A DNA stretch of 22,323 nucleotides from CAZCTC01 sp964501335 (GTDB taxonomy: Bacteria; Chloroflexota; Anaerolineae; B4-G1; SLSP01). Positions 15,525-22,265 of this stretch are shown piece by piece (positions within the stretch are counted from its first letter, which is position 1; the number at the start of each line of letters is the position of its first letter). A model generated the notes under the pieces. The model was not told the DNA's origin. It made no database searches and saw only the letters and a program-made list of their open reading frames with translations. Where the stretch lies: contig CAZCTC010000104.1 in the NCBI GenBank assembly GCA_964501335.1, positions 1-22,323 on the forward strand, written 5' to 3'. Position numbers and translations under genes: made by a program.

Positions 15525-16241
15525 CTATTTTGCCTTTCCGAGCTTGAAAAGATCCCAGGCCAACATGGGGAACCAGACCAGATAGAAGATTCCCATGCTC
15601 ATCTGGATCGGGGACGAAATTGCAGGAGCGAAGGGGTGGAGCAGGTGTTGGATCAGATCCAATGCGTTGCCGATCAAGCCGCTGATGGCGGTGACTTTGT
15701 TGAAATCCTTGCTGCGCAGCATGACCAGGGAAATGAGGACTCCGCTGCCCTGGAGCAAAATCCCCACCATATATCCGGCCGAACTGTTCCATGCCCCGGC
15801 GGCGGCGATTGCTTCACCGGCAGTCAGGAATTGCGAGCGAGCTGCTTCGCTGGTGGCGGCCATATATTGATTGCCCAGGTGCAGCAGGGCGAAGGTGGAT
15901 TCGGAGGCGAAGCTGAGCGTGACTGCCATCACGGTGAAGAGGGTGGCGAACATTATTGTAATTGGGTTGAGGCGGCGTAAGGCCATATACAAAGCCGGGG
16001 CGGTGCCCAGATAGGCGCCAATGAGGAAGAGCAGGAGGAAATCCCCTCGCAGCATGACGGCCAGGACGCTTTGTTGTTGGATCGTGAAGTATTCCTGGAC
16101 GGTGGCGGGTCGGGGGCCCAGCGCCGCCATCACAATGGCCATGCTTAGAATGGTCGCCAGTTGCAGCAGGGCGGCCCATCCGCCGATGGTGTAGAGCTTT
16201 TTCCAAGCGAAAGTATCCATATCGGCCAAAGATTTGTCCAT
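15525..16241 (-). CDS. Six-TM membrane protein, DUF4386-like
   Basis: 238 residues with hydrophobic segments at about 17-40, 60-84, 92-114, 152-175, 183-203 and 211-231. The opening FAWKKLYTIGGWAALLQLAT resembles the YRIGG-type start of the DUF4386 family, and the length fits, but this assignment is from memory of the family pattern. No catalytic motif is visible. The ribosome site before ATG 16241 is weak (GAGA, then AAGG very close to the ATG). A possible -10 (TACAAT on the minus strand, 16280-16275) lies upstream without a convincing -35. Transcribed alone, ending at hairpin copy C. Function unknown. Confidence 0.7.
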   Translation of the reverse strand: MDKSLADMDTFAWKKLYTIGGWAALLQLATILSMAIVMAALGPRPATVQEYFTIQQQSVLAVMLRGDFLLLFLIGAYLGTAPALYMALRRLNPITIMFATLFTVMAVTLSFASESTFALLHLGNQYMAATSEAARSQFLTAGEAIAAAGAWNSSAGYMVGILLQGSGVLISLVMLRSKDFNKVTAISGLIGNALDLIQHLLHPFAPAISSPIQMSMGIFYLVWFPMLAWDLFKLGKAK

Positions 16242-16318
16242 GCCTTGTTTTCTCTTTTGGGAAGGGATGTGTTGATTGTAGAACGAGGAAGAGAAGGGAT
16301 TTATTCGGTATTGAGTGC

Positions 16319-16744
16319 TTATTTCGATTCAAAGCTTCCCAGGTGCGATTTGTCGGGCAGGATGAAGCGCAGGGTGTCTTCGGGTGCGACTTCGGCGATG
16401 GAGAAGGAGAAGTCTTTGCAGTAGAGCGCAAAGGCTTTGTGTTCGGTTTCGGTCACTTCGTAGGCGATGTTTTGCAGCTGGCGCTCGAACAGGGAGGTGA
16501 TTTGGAGGGCGTACAGTCGGATCAGGGTGGCCGGCGGCAGGGTAAAGGATAAATCATGGACGTTCTTCAGGGTTAAGGTCAGGCGTTCCGTGGGGCGAAA
16601 TTCGGTACGGAAGGCCAGGGTTAATTCGATTTCGGGAGCTTCGTCGATGGGGAAGATTTGGGCGATGTGGAAGCTTTCGAGGATGGTGAAGACATGGGCT
16701 CCGGAATCCTCGAAGTCTTTTATTTTTTGAAGGTCTTTGCGCAT
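16319..16744 (-). CDS. Unrecognised 141-residue protein downstream of pncC
   Basis: I do not recognise a family. The protein is rich in alternating hydrophobic and charged residues, with predicted beta strands in the middle (IELTLAFRTEF, LTLTLKNVHDLSFTL) and again near the end (KDFSFSIAEV), and two short helices (ATLIRLYALQITSLF). There is no signal peptide or membrane segment. The start is well supported: GGAG overlaps the pncC stop (GGAGTAA) with a 7-base spacer to ATG, and only 4 bases separate the genes, so it is co-transcribed and probably coupled with pncC. A compact cytoplasmic beta-rich domain is the most that can be said. Confidence 0.7.
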   Translation of the reverse strand: MRKDLQKIKDFEDSGAHVFTILESFHIAQIFPIDEAPEIELTLAFRTEFRPTERLTLTLKNVHDLSFTLPPATLIRLYALQITSLFERQLQNIAYEVTETEHKAFALYCKDFSFSIAEVAPEDTLRFILPDKSHLGSFESK

Positions 16745-16748
16745 GCGA

Positions 16749-17219
16749 TTACTCCGGTTGTAAGTAGGTCTTCAGATGTTCCAGCGCAGCTTCGGCGGAG
16801 CTGATCTGGTTGGCGGTGCGGTCGCCGCTCCATTGATGGCGCCAGGCCCAGCGTTCGCCGGGGGTGGCGAGGCCGATGTAGACGAGGCCGACCGGCTTGA
16901 GCGGGGTTCCGCCGCCGGGACCGGCGATGCCGGTGACGCTGAGGGCCAGTTCGACGTTCAGCTGTCGGCGGGCCCCGGCGGCCATTTCCAGGGCGACCTG
17001 GGGGCTGACGGCTCCCCAGAGGCGCAGGCTCTCTTCCTGGACGCCCAGCAGGGCCATTTTGGCTTCGTTGGAGTAGGTGATCAGGCCGCCGGCGAAGTAG
17101 TCGGAGCTGCCGGCGATGGTGGTGATGCGGTAGCCGAGCAGGCCGCCGGTGCAGGATTCGGCGACGGCGAGGCGCCAGCCGCGGGTGCGGAGAAGGGTTC
17201 CGATTTCGATTTCCAGCAT
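16749..17219 (-). CDS. pncC: PncC: nicotinamide-nucleotide amidohydrolase (CinA C-terminal domain)
   Basis: Deamidates NMN to nicotinate mononucleotide in the pyridine nucleotide cycle. The family signature LAVAESCTGGLLGYRIT (17-33) is intact, followed by YFAGGLITYSNEAKMALLGV, GAVSPQVALEMA, and SVTGIAGPGGGTPLKPVGLV near 93-112. At 156 residues it is a stand-alone CinA C-terminal domain without the N-terminal MoaB/CinA part found in longer proteins. ATG 17219 has AGGAG six bases upstream. The first gene of a two-gene unit with the 141-residue protein. Hairpin copy D lies just upstream. Confidence 0.93.
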   Translation of the reverse strand: MLEIEIGTLLRTRGWRLAVAESCTGGLLGYRITTIAGSSDYFAGGLITYSNEAKMALLGVQEESLRLWGAVSPQVALEMAAGARRQLNVELALSVTGIAGPGGGTPLKPVGLVYIGLATPGERWAWRHQWSGDRTANQISSAEAALEHLKTYLQPE

Positions 17220-17231
17220 AAGGGGCTCCTG

Positions 17232-17405
17232 TTTTGCGTCCCGCGGGCGGCTTCCTTTCGGTAAGCAGCGACGCGCGGGATGGGTAGAGAGAATTTTTTT
17301 ATTTGTATTTTCGGGGGCTTCAGAAAGTCCCCGAAAATACGGGTTTTTTCAGATTTTGTGTCCAGCGCGTCGTGTTTTACGAAGAAAGTGACCTTTGCGG
17401 GATGT
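17232..17405 (+). repeat. TTTTCG hairpin element, copy D, with left modules on both sides
   Basis: The stem is GTATTTTCGGGGGCTT (17305-17320), loop CAGA, AAGTCCCCGAAAATAC (17325-17340). The single change C to T leaves a G-U pair in plus-strand RNA. A left module (GCGTCCCGC at 17236-17244, GTAAGCAGCGACGCGCGGGAT at 17261-17281) precedes it. A second, inverted left module follows: read on the minus strand, CCCGCAAAGG, TTCTTCGTAA and CGACGCGCTGG at about 17402-17361. This inverted copy runs into the end of the next minus-strand gene. Confidence 0.85.
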
Positions 17406-17895
17406 GGATCTTTTTTCGCCAGAGGATATAGACGACGATTCCACCGATGAAAAGCCCGAAATCCAGGATGCCGCTGACGATGAGGCCGGGGCCGCTGCCC
17501 CAAAGGCCCAGTCCGACGGTGGGAGAGCCGGCCAGGAAGAGGGGCAGGTCGGAGATGTGGACGATGAAATCCAGTATCCAATGACTGAAGATGGCGGCGG
17601 CCAGGAGGGCGCTGGTGCGGCGGTCATGGGTGATGAGCCAGGCGATGCCGGCGGTGAGGGCGGCCCAGACGAGGCTCATAAATAATCCATGCGACCAGGG
17701 GATGGAGGCGGGGGTGAGGATTTTGATGCCTTCGGTGATGCTGGAGGTGCTGGTACCGGCCGATTCAAGGCCGGCAGCGAGGAAGCCGAAGGTTAAGAGG
17801 TCGAGCGCTTCGCCGCAGATCATCAGCGCCCAGACGGGGGTTTGGGGCAACAGTGGTTTGAGAAGCATCCCGGCTCCAATATGTCCTGGTCCCAT
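17377..17895 (-). CDS. Putative membrane-bound metal-dependent hydrolase-like protein
   Basis: 172 residues with about four hydrophobic segments and polar residues placed within or next to them: H5 in GPGHIGAG, D32, H69 in PWSHGLFM, H105, D109, H113 and D116 in FSHWILDFIVHISDLPL. This His/Asp pattern resembles the membrane-bound metal-dependent hydrolase families (DUF457/YdjM-like), though I cannot fix the exact family. ATG 17895 follows AAAAGGAG with a 6-base A spacer, an excellent ribosome site. The last eight or so residues (IPQRSLSS) and the TAA stop lie inside the right module of hairpin element D, so the repeat has supplied or replaced the gene's natural end. Confidence 0.7.
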   Translation of the reverse strand: MGPGHIGAGMLLKPLLPQTPVWALMICGEALDLLTFGFLAAGLESAGTSTSSITEGIKILTPASIPWSHGLFMSLVWAALTAGIAWLITHDRRTSALLAAAIFSHWILDFIVHISDLPLFLAGSPTVGLGLWGSGPGLIVSGILDFGLFIGGIVVYILWRKKIHIPQRSLSS

Positions 17896-17996
17896 TTTTT
17901 CTCCTTTTGTTTTAACGTTTTGTGGGCAGTTTCAGGTAATGATACGTTGGATATGGAGAGAATGTTTTTACGCAGTATCACATAATTTATTTGGAT

Positions 17997-18016
17997 CTCA
18001 GCGCAAAGGCGCTGAG
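17997..18016. repeat. 8-bp hairpin CTCAGCGC/GCGCTGAG
   Basis: CTCAGCGC (17997-18004), loop AAAG, GCGCTGAG (18009-18016), a perfect stem just outside hairpin copy E. No T run follows on the plus strand. It lies in the 183-base gap between the two minus-strand genes and looks like another dispersed repeat. Confidence 0.6.
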
Positions 18017-18023
18017 GACGCGG

Positions 18024-18078
18024 AGAAAAAACTATGTTTTCGCGGGCTTTCTGAAGCCCGCGAAAACATAAACAAAAA
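18024..18078 (-). repeat. TTTTCG hairpin element, copy E (short form)
   Basis: TATGTTTTCGCGGGCTT (18033-18049), loop TCTG, perfect 17-bp complement (18054-18070). The left module is absent: the element begins right at the stop codon of the large membrane gene. Read on the minus strand, the stem follows that stop by 8 bases and is followed by GTTTTTTCTCC, a good fit to an intrinsic terminator for the chelatase-YfhO unit. Confidence 0.8.
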
Positions 18079-20091
18079 TTACCGGGGTTTTCTGATGAAG
18101 ATGACAGCCAGGGCGAAGATGGCAAGGCTTTGGATGGCGAGGCCGATGTAGACGATCCAGGGATGAAAGGTCCAGGTGATTTGATGTTCGCCGGCGGGAA
18201 CGGCGACGGCGCGGAACATGCCGTAGGCGCGCAGCGGTTTGGCGGGCCGGCCGTCGATTCGGACTTCCCAGCCGGAGTAGTCGACTTCGCTCAGGACGAC
18301 GATGCCCGGTGAAGTCAGAGTGGCTTTGACCTGGACTTCTGTCGGTTGGAAGCCGGTGATTTCGACCGTTTCCGGTCCGGCGGCCGGCTGGGGCTGTGGA
18401 TCGGGATTGACTTCCAGCGAGACGGTTTTCAGGGGATCGATGGCGGCCATGTCGGAGGTGAGCCAGATGGAGGAGTCGCGTTGGGGAACGATCTGTGTCT
18501 GGTGGACGATCCAGGCGGGTTGACCGTCCAGCTCCAACCGGTAGAGGCGCAGGCTGCCGTAATCTTTTTCCAGGATGACGCCGGGGTAGTCGATGGTGCG
18601 GGGGGTGAGTACATAACGGGCGTTGTAGAGCTGCCACCAGCGCACTTCAGGGACGATTTTCAAGAAGAGATCGTGGTCGGCCTGGTAGAGAGGGCCGTTG
18701 CCGGTGATGTCGCGCAGGTGATAGACCATGCCGGCATTGGCGCCGCCGGGGAGGAGTCCTTCGCTGCTGACCCGCCAGAGGGGATCGGGTTCCGTTTGCA
18801 GGTCGCGGACGATGCTGGATGAGGCGGGGAAGGTGGTGCCTTCGGCCGGCAGCGGCTCCAGGATGACGCCGTGGTTGACGCGGTAGAGGTCGGCGAAGGT
18901 GAGGGCGAAGAGCAATGGGAAGATTAGCCGGATGCGCGGCCAGCGATGGAGGATTTCGGCGTAGCCGTAACCGGCGAGCACGGCCAGTCCCAACGCAATC
19001 AGATAAGCGGCGCGTTCCTGATCGCGGAAGAGTTGAAAGCCGGGGGCGATGCGGTAGAAGACAGGGTAGAGGAAGCCGTTATAGCCCAACGAGAGGAAGA
19101 GGCAGGTGAGGACGAGGGTGCCCCAATAGGCGATTTCGCCGCGGCGGATGAGGATGAGGGCGAGCAGGGCCAGGCCGAGCGGGATCAGGCCGACGTAGAG
19201 GGGCGCCCATTCGCCAAGGCGCGGCAGGATCAGGCCGATCAGTTCGGCCGGGCGGAAACCCTGAGCGACGGCTTCATAGCTCAGGCCGGCGCGGGGAGAG
19301 AGGCGGGCCATCTCCAGGCTGGGAATCCATTGGGGAGCGCCCAGCGCGAGGGCGGCTCCACCCATGGCCAAGGCGGCCAGGATGGTGAATTTCCAGCCCA
19401 GGCGGCGCTGCCAGCAGCGGAAGAGGAGGTAGCTGCCGCTGGCGTAGACGACGTAGAGGAAGGTCTGGAAGTGGCCGGCGAGCAGGCCGATGCCGAGGAC
19501 GGCGCCGGCGAGGGCAATGTGAAACAGTGACCGGCGGTCGAGGGCGCGTTCGATGAGCCAGAGCCCGGCGGGCAGCCAGATTCCGACTTCGAGGATGACG
19601 AGTTGGAGCATGGGGTAGGAGGTGAGCAGCCCGCTGAGGCTGAAGGTCAGGCCGGCGAGGAGGGCGGCGTCGGGCCGGCCGGTGAGTTTACGGACGAAGA
19701 GGAAGGTGAAGAGGCCGGCCAGGCTGAGATGGAAGACGGCTTCCAGTTCGAGGGCCTGGGTGGGAAGCGGTGAGGGCAGGAGGGTCTGCCAGTAGCCCAA
19801 CGGATAAAAGGTCTCGAAGAGGCTTTCGGCCACGGAGGGCTCGCCGCCGAAGGTGTAGGGGTCCCAGAGGGGGAGGCGGCCCTGGCGAATCTCGTCGGAG
19901 ATGAAGGTGCGCATGGCGACATGTTGTTCGGTGAAGTCGCCGGCGGCGAAATCCTGGCGCAAGGCCGGGTCGGGCCACCAGACGGGCCAGAAGAGCGCGA
20001 AGGGCAGCAGGACCAGCAGGGCCAGGGCAAGGCTGGTGGCCCAACGGGGCCAGACCGGGGCGGCATTCAGTGAGGGTTTGGTTTCGGACAA
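18079..20091 (-). CDS. YfhO-like multi-pass membrane protein (GT-C fold type)
   Basis: 670 residues, mostly membrane helices. The first TM is at about 17-38, followed by an extracytoplasmic loop with RLPLWDPYTFGGEPSVAES (72-90), a hallmark of YfhO-like and related GT-C proteins. The C-terminal soluble domain ends with GWEVRIDGRPAKPLRAYGMF (607-626) and VPAGEHQITWTFHP, the conserved YfhO tail, and then a last TM (about 645-666). YfhO proteins are linked to glycosylation of cell-envelope polymers; the substrate here is unknown. Start: the open frame runs to ATG 20328 inside the VWA gene, but those residues are out-of-frame VWA sequence. TTG 20091 has GGAG seven bases upstream and directly precedes the first TM. 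One base separates it from the VWA stop, so coupling is likely. Confidence 0.82.
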   Translation of the reverse strand: MSETKPSLNAAPVWPRWATSLALALLVLLPFALFWPVWWPDPALRQDFAAGDFTEQHVAMRTFISDEIRQGRLPLWDPYTFGGEPSVAESLFETFYPLGYWQTLLPSPLPTQALELEAVFHLSLAGLFTFLFVRKLTGRPDAALLAGLTFSLSGLLTSYPMLQLVILEVGIWLPAGLWLIERALDRRSLFHIALAGAVLGIGLLAGHFQTFLYVVYASGSYLLFRCWQRRLGWKFTILAALAMGGAALALGAPQWIPSLEMARLSPRAGLSYEAVAQGFRPAELIGLILPRLGEWAPLYVGLIPLGLALLALILIRRGEIAYWGTLVLTCLFLSLGYNGFLYPVFYRIAPGFQLFRDQERAAYLIALGLAVLAGYGYAEILHRWPRIRLIFPLLFALTFADLYRVNHGVILEPLPAEGTTFPASSSIVRDLQTEPDPLWRVSSEGLLPGGANAGMVYHLRDITGNGPLYQADHDLFLKIVPEVRWWQLYNARYVLTPRTIDYPGVILEKDYGSLRLYRLELDGQPAWIVHQTQIVPQRDSSIWLTSDMAAIDPLKTVSLEVNPDPQPQPAAGPETVEITGFQPTEVQVKATLTSPGIVVLSEVDYSGWEVRIDGRPAKPLRAYGMFRAVAVPAGEHQITWTFHPWIVYIGLAIQSLAIFALAVIFIRKPR

Positions 20092-20092
20092 G

Positions 20093-21058
20093 TTAACGCT
20101 CCAGTACTCCCTGCACAGTTTTGACCAGAGAATCGGCCCGCAATGAGGACAGATTGTAGCAGGGAGCGTCAAGATGACGGGCCAGCGCTTCGGCCAGCCC
20201 CTGATCGAAGGCCGCGCTTTCCATGTTGATGACGACGGCGCGGATATCGGATTCGTGGATCTGTTCGGCGATCCAGTAGGACTCTTCTTGTGGAGGGGCT
20301 TCCCCCATCGAGACGTTGCCCGCTCCATCGGTGAGGATGACCAGCAGCGGGACCAGATCGGGATGGCGACTGACTTCCTGACGGACAGTCAGCAGGGAAA
20401 GCCAGAGGCCGGCTGAAAGCGGCGTTTTGCCGCCGACCGGCAGATTGCCGAGCATCTTTTTGGCCAGGTCGACGCTGTTGGTGGGGGGAAGGACCAGGGT
20501 GGCGCGGTCTTTCTGGAAGACGATCATGCCGACGCGGTCGCGCCGCTGGTAGGCGTCGATCAACAGAGAGATGACGGCGCCTTTCGTGGCCTGCATCCGT
20601 TCGGAGACGGCCATCGACCAGGAGGCGTCGACGACGAAGATGATGAGGTTGGCGGCACGCCGGACCCGGATTTTGCGCTGATAGTCGCGGGAGTTGAGGT
20701 GCAGGGCCGGACCCTGGGGATTGTGGGCCCGGCGTTCATGTTGGAAGGGGGCGGCGGCGCGCATTGTGGCGTCGAAGGCCAGGTCGGTTGGGTCGTACGG
20801 CGAAGGGCGGGCGCCGATGTAGCGTCCGCGTTTGCGGGTGGTGAGGGTCCGGCTGCGCCGACCGCCGGTCATGCGCTGGCGGCGATCCTGGGGCGTCTCC
20901 AGACGCCGGGGATCGAAGACCTCACCGGGCGAAATTTGCTGTCCTCCCTCCCACCACTGGCCTTCGGTAGGCCATTTGGGGGTGTTGGGAGCGACGATCT
21001 GTTCCTGAGGCGCGCGCGACTCCCCGTCGGCCGATTCAGTCGCCTCAGGGCTTACGCT
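20093..21058 (-). CDS. chlD: ChlD-type VWA portion, reached by -1 frameshift from the ChlI-like ORF
   Basis: The open frame from the A run (21058) to TAA 20093 encodes 321 residues. The first 62 have no ATG, GTG or TTG and no stop. They form an acidic/Pro-rich linker (SPEATESADGES...) followed by ISPGEVFDPRRLETPQDRR and GRRSRT...RGRYIGARP, the stretch that joins ATPase and integrin I domains in ChlD/BchD. The VWA domain has a MIDAS site: DASWSM (usually DxSGS; Trp replaces Gly), GGKTPLSAGL and ILTDGAGN. The first start codon, ATG 20872, has only a distant AGGA and would cut off the conserved linker. It is best read as the C-terminal part of a 693-residue AAA+-linker-VWA chelatase subunit made by frameshifting. 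A separate 259-residue protein from ATG 20872 is the alternative. Confidence 0.82.
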   Translation of the reverse strand, partial: SVSPEATESADGESRAPQEQIVAPNTPKWPTEGQWWEGGQQISPGEVFDPRRLETPQDRRQRMTGGRRSRTLTTRKRGRYIGARPSPYDPTDLAFDATMRAAAPFQHERRAHNPQGPALHLNSRDYQRKIRVRRAANLIIFVVDASWSMAVSERMQATKGAVISLLIDAYQRRDRVGMIVFQKDRATLVLPPTNSVDLAKKMLGNLPVGGKTPLSAGLWLSLLTVRQEVSRHPDLVPLLVILTDGAGNVSMGEAPPQEESYWIAEQIHESDIRAVVINMESAAFDQGLAEALARHLDAPCYNLSSLRADSLVKTVQGVLER

Positions 21059-21077
21059 TTTTTTTGAGATCCCTCTC
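21004..21077 (-). promoter_or_regulatory. Candidate programmed -1 ribosomal frameshift signal
   Basis: Read on the minus strand: purine-rich GAGAGGGA (21077-21070), TCTC, then eight A (21065-21058) in zero-frame codons CAA AAA AAA GCG TAA. The heptamer A AAA AAA (21064-21058) allows both tRNAs to slip -1. The zero-frame stop comes one codon later. After an 8-base spacer, CCTGAGGCG (21049-21041) pairs perfectly with CGCCTCAGG (21012-21004). An alternative pairing gives 7 bp plus an inner CGACT/AGTCG stem. The purine tract is only 5 bases from the heptamer, nearer than in the classic dnaX signal, so its role is uncertain. Confidence 0.75.
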
Positions 21078-22173
21078 GGGGCATATCGCCGGGTTCGGAG
21101 GAATATTCCTCCCGGTCGGGGTCGTTTTCGTCGGCCTGCCGGCGCGCTTCGGAGACCCGTTGATCGAGTTCTTCGATCGAGCTCTTGATTTCGTCAAAGG
21201 GGCGGCGCTTGAGGCGGTGCGGCAGGGCCAGTTCGGCGGCCAGGATGATGTCCCGGTCGTTGATTTTGGTCCGGCCGTCCCAGGCGGCATGGGCGACGGC
21301 GGTTTTCAAGATGACGAGGTCGCCGCGATGGCCGTCCACGCCGAGGCCGGCGGTGGTGGTGGCGATAGTGGCGAGATCGTTACGGCTGTAGCGCACTTCG
21401 GGGAGCCGCTGGCGGGCTTCGGAGATGCGGCGGGCCAGAGCCTCTTCGTTGGGGCGCCATTCGTCATAGAAGGCTTCGGCATCCTGTTCAAAGGCGAGGT
21501 TGCGTTCCATGATGGCCATGCGAGCCTGAGCGTCGAGGACGCTGCCGACATCGACCGAGAGGGCGAAGCGATCCAGCAGTTGCGGGCGGAGATCGCCTTC
21601 TTCGGGGTTCATCGTGCCGATGAGGATGAAGCGGGCCGAGTGCTGGAAGGAGATCCCTTCGCGCTCGACGATATTGACGCCCATGGCGGCGGCGTCGAGC
21701 AGGACATCGACGATGTGGTCATCGAGAAGGTTGACTTCGTCGACGTAGAGGATGCCGCGGTTGGCGGCGGCGAGGATGCCCGGTTCGAAGCGGCGCTCAC
21801 CTTTCTGGATGGCGCGTTCGATGTCGAGGGTGCCGACGACGCGGTCTTCAGTCGCGCCGACGGGGAGGTCGACAAAGGGGACGCGGCGTTTGAGGTGGGG
21901 GAGCGTCTCGCCGTGGGCCAGCCGGTCCTGGCAGTCGGTGCAGAGCGTGTTGGGTTGGGTCGGGTCGCAGGCAAAGTGGCAGCCTTCGACCACCTCGATT
22001 TCGGGGAGCAGGGCGGCGAGGGCCCGGGCGGCGGTGGATTTGGCTGTGCCGCGTTCCCCGCGGATCAGGACGCCGCCGATGCGAAAGTTGATAGCGTTGA
22101 GGATCAGGGCGCGTTTCATGCGCTCCTGAGCTACGATTGCAGTAAATGGAAAGACGACGCGTCCGTTTGCCAC
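21052..22173 (-). CDS. chlI: ChlI-like AAA+ ATPase (Mg/Co chelatase subunit; zero-frame product)
   Basis: AAA+ motor subunit that drives metal insertion into a tetrapyrrole by the large chelatase subunit. Walker A GERGTAKST (39-47), Walker B ILYVDEVNLL (D145, E146), sensor 1 GTMNP (N189), arginine-finger segment LLDRFAL (R202), and GHRGDLVILKTAVAHAAWDG in the C-terminal helical part. Four cysteines (C65, C69, C78, C81) make a possible metal site between Walker A and B. The last 40 residues are an acidic linker ending in SQKKA. The start is GTG 22173, with AAGGAGGG ending 3 bases upstream. Zero-frame product 373 residues; -1 product 693. No large subunit (ChlH/CobN) is in view, so magnesium versus cobalt cannot be settled. 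Confidence 0.92.
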   Translation of the reverse strand: MANGRVVFPFTAIVAQERMKRALILNAINFRIGGVLIRGERGTAKSTAARALAALLPEIEVVEGCHFACDPTQPNTLCTDCQDRLAHGETLPHLKRRVPFVDLPVGATEDRVVGTLDIERAIQKGERRFEPGILAAANRGILYVDEVNLLDDHIVDVLLDAAAMGVNIVEREGISFQHSARFILIGTMNPEEGDLRPQLLDRFALSVDVGSVLDAQARMAIMERNLAFEQDAEAFYDEWRPNEEALARRISEARQRLPEVRYSRNDLATIATTTAGLGVDGHRGDLVILKTAVAHAAWDGRTKINDRDIILAAELALPHRLKRRPFDEIKSSIEELDQRVSEARRQADENDPDREEYSSEPGDMPREGSQKKA

Positions 22174-22206
22174 GGTCCCTCCTTAAAAGTCATTATGATG
22201 GGGTGT

Positions 22207-22212
22207 ATTATA
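22207..22212 (-). promoter_or_regulatory. Perfect -10 box for the chelatase operon
   Basis: TATAAT on the minus strand (22212-22207), 33 bases before the GTG start. The -35 position (near 22230-22235) reads CTTCCA, a poor match, and falls inside the diverged heptamer array. Transcription would start near 22200. Confidence 0.45.
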
Positions 22213-22220
22213 ACGCATTC

Positions 22221-22257
22221 GTAGACAGCTGGAAGTAGGGGGAGTAGACAGTAGACA
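22221..22257 (+). repeat. GTAGACA heptamer array, copy 3
   Basis: GTAGACA at 22221-22227, 22244-22250 and 22251-22257, with diverged units (GCTGGAA, GTAGGGGGA) between. The sequence after it, GCCTGTGCCGCCGGGG, is nearly the same as after copy 2, and both lead towards a TTTTCG hairpin element. Confidence 0.8.
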
Positions 22258-22265
22258 GCCTGTGC

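Noticed and set aside
20092..20328. Longer start (ATG 20328) for the YfhO-like gene
   Set aside because: The extra 79 residues overlap the VWA domain out of frame, are Pro/Ser/Arg-rich and unlike the family. TTG 20091 has a well-placed GGAG and directly precedes the first membrane segment.
21064..22224. Plus-strand 386-residue ORF opposite the ChlI-like gene
   Set aside because: It is the complement of a clear AAA+ gene with intact motifs. The Gly/Ala/Asp-rich translation is typical of antisense frames in GC-rich DNA.
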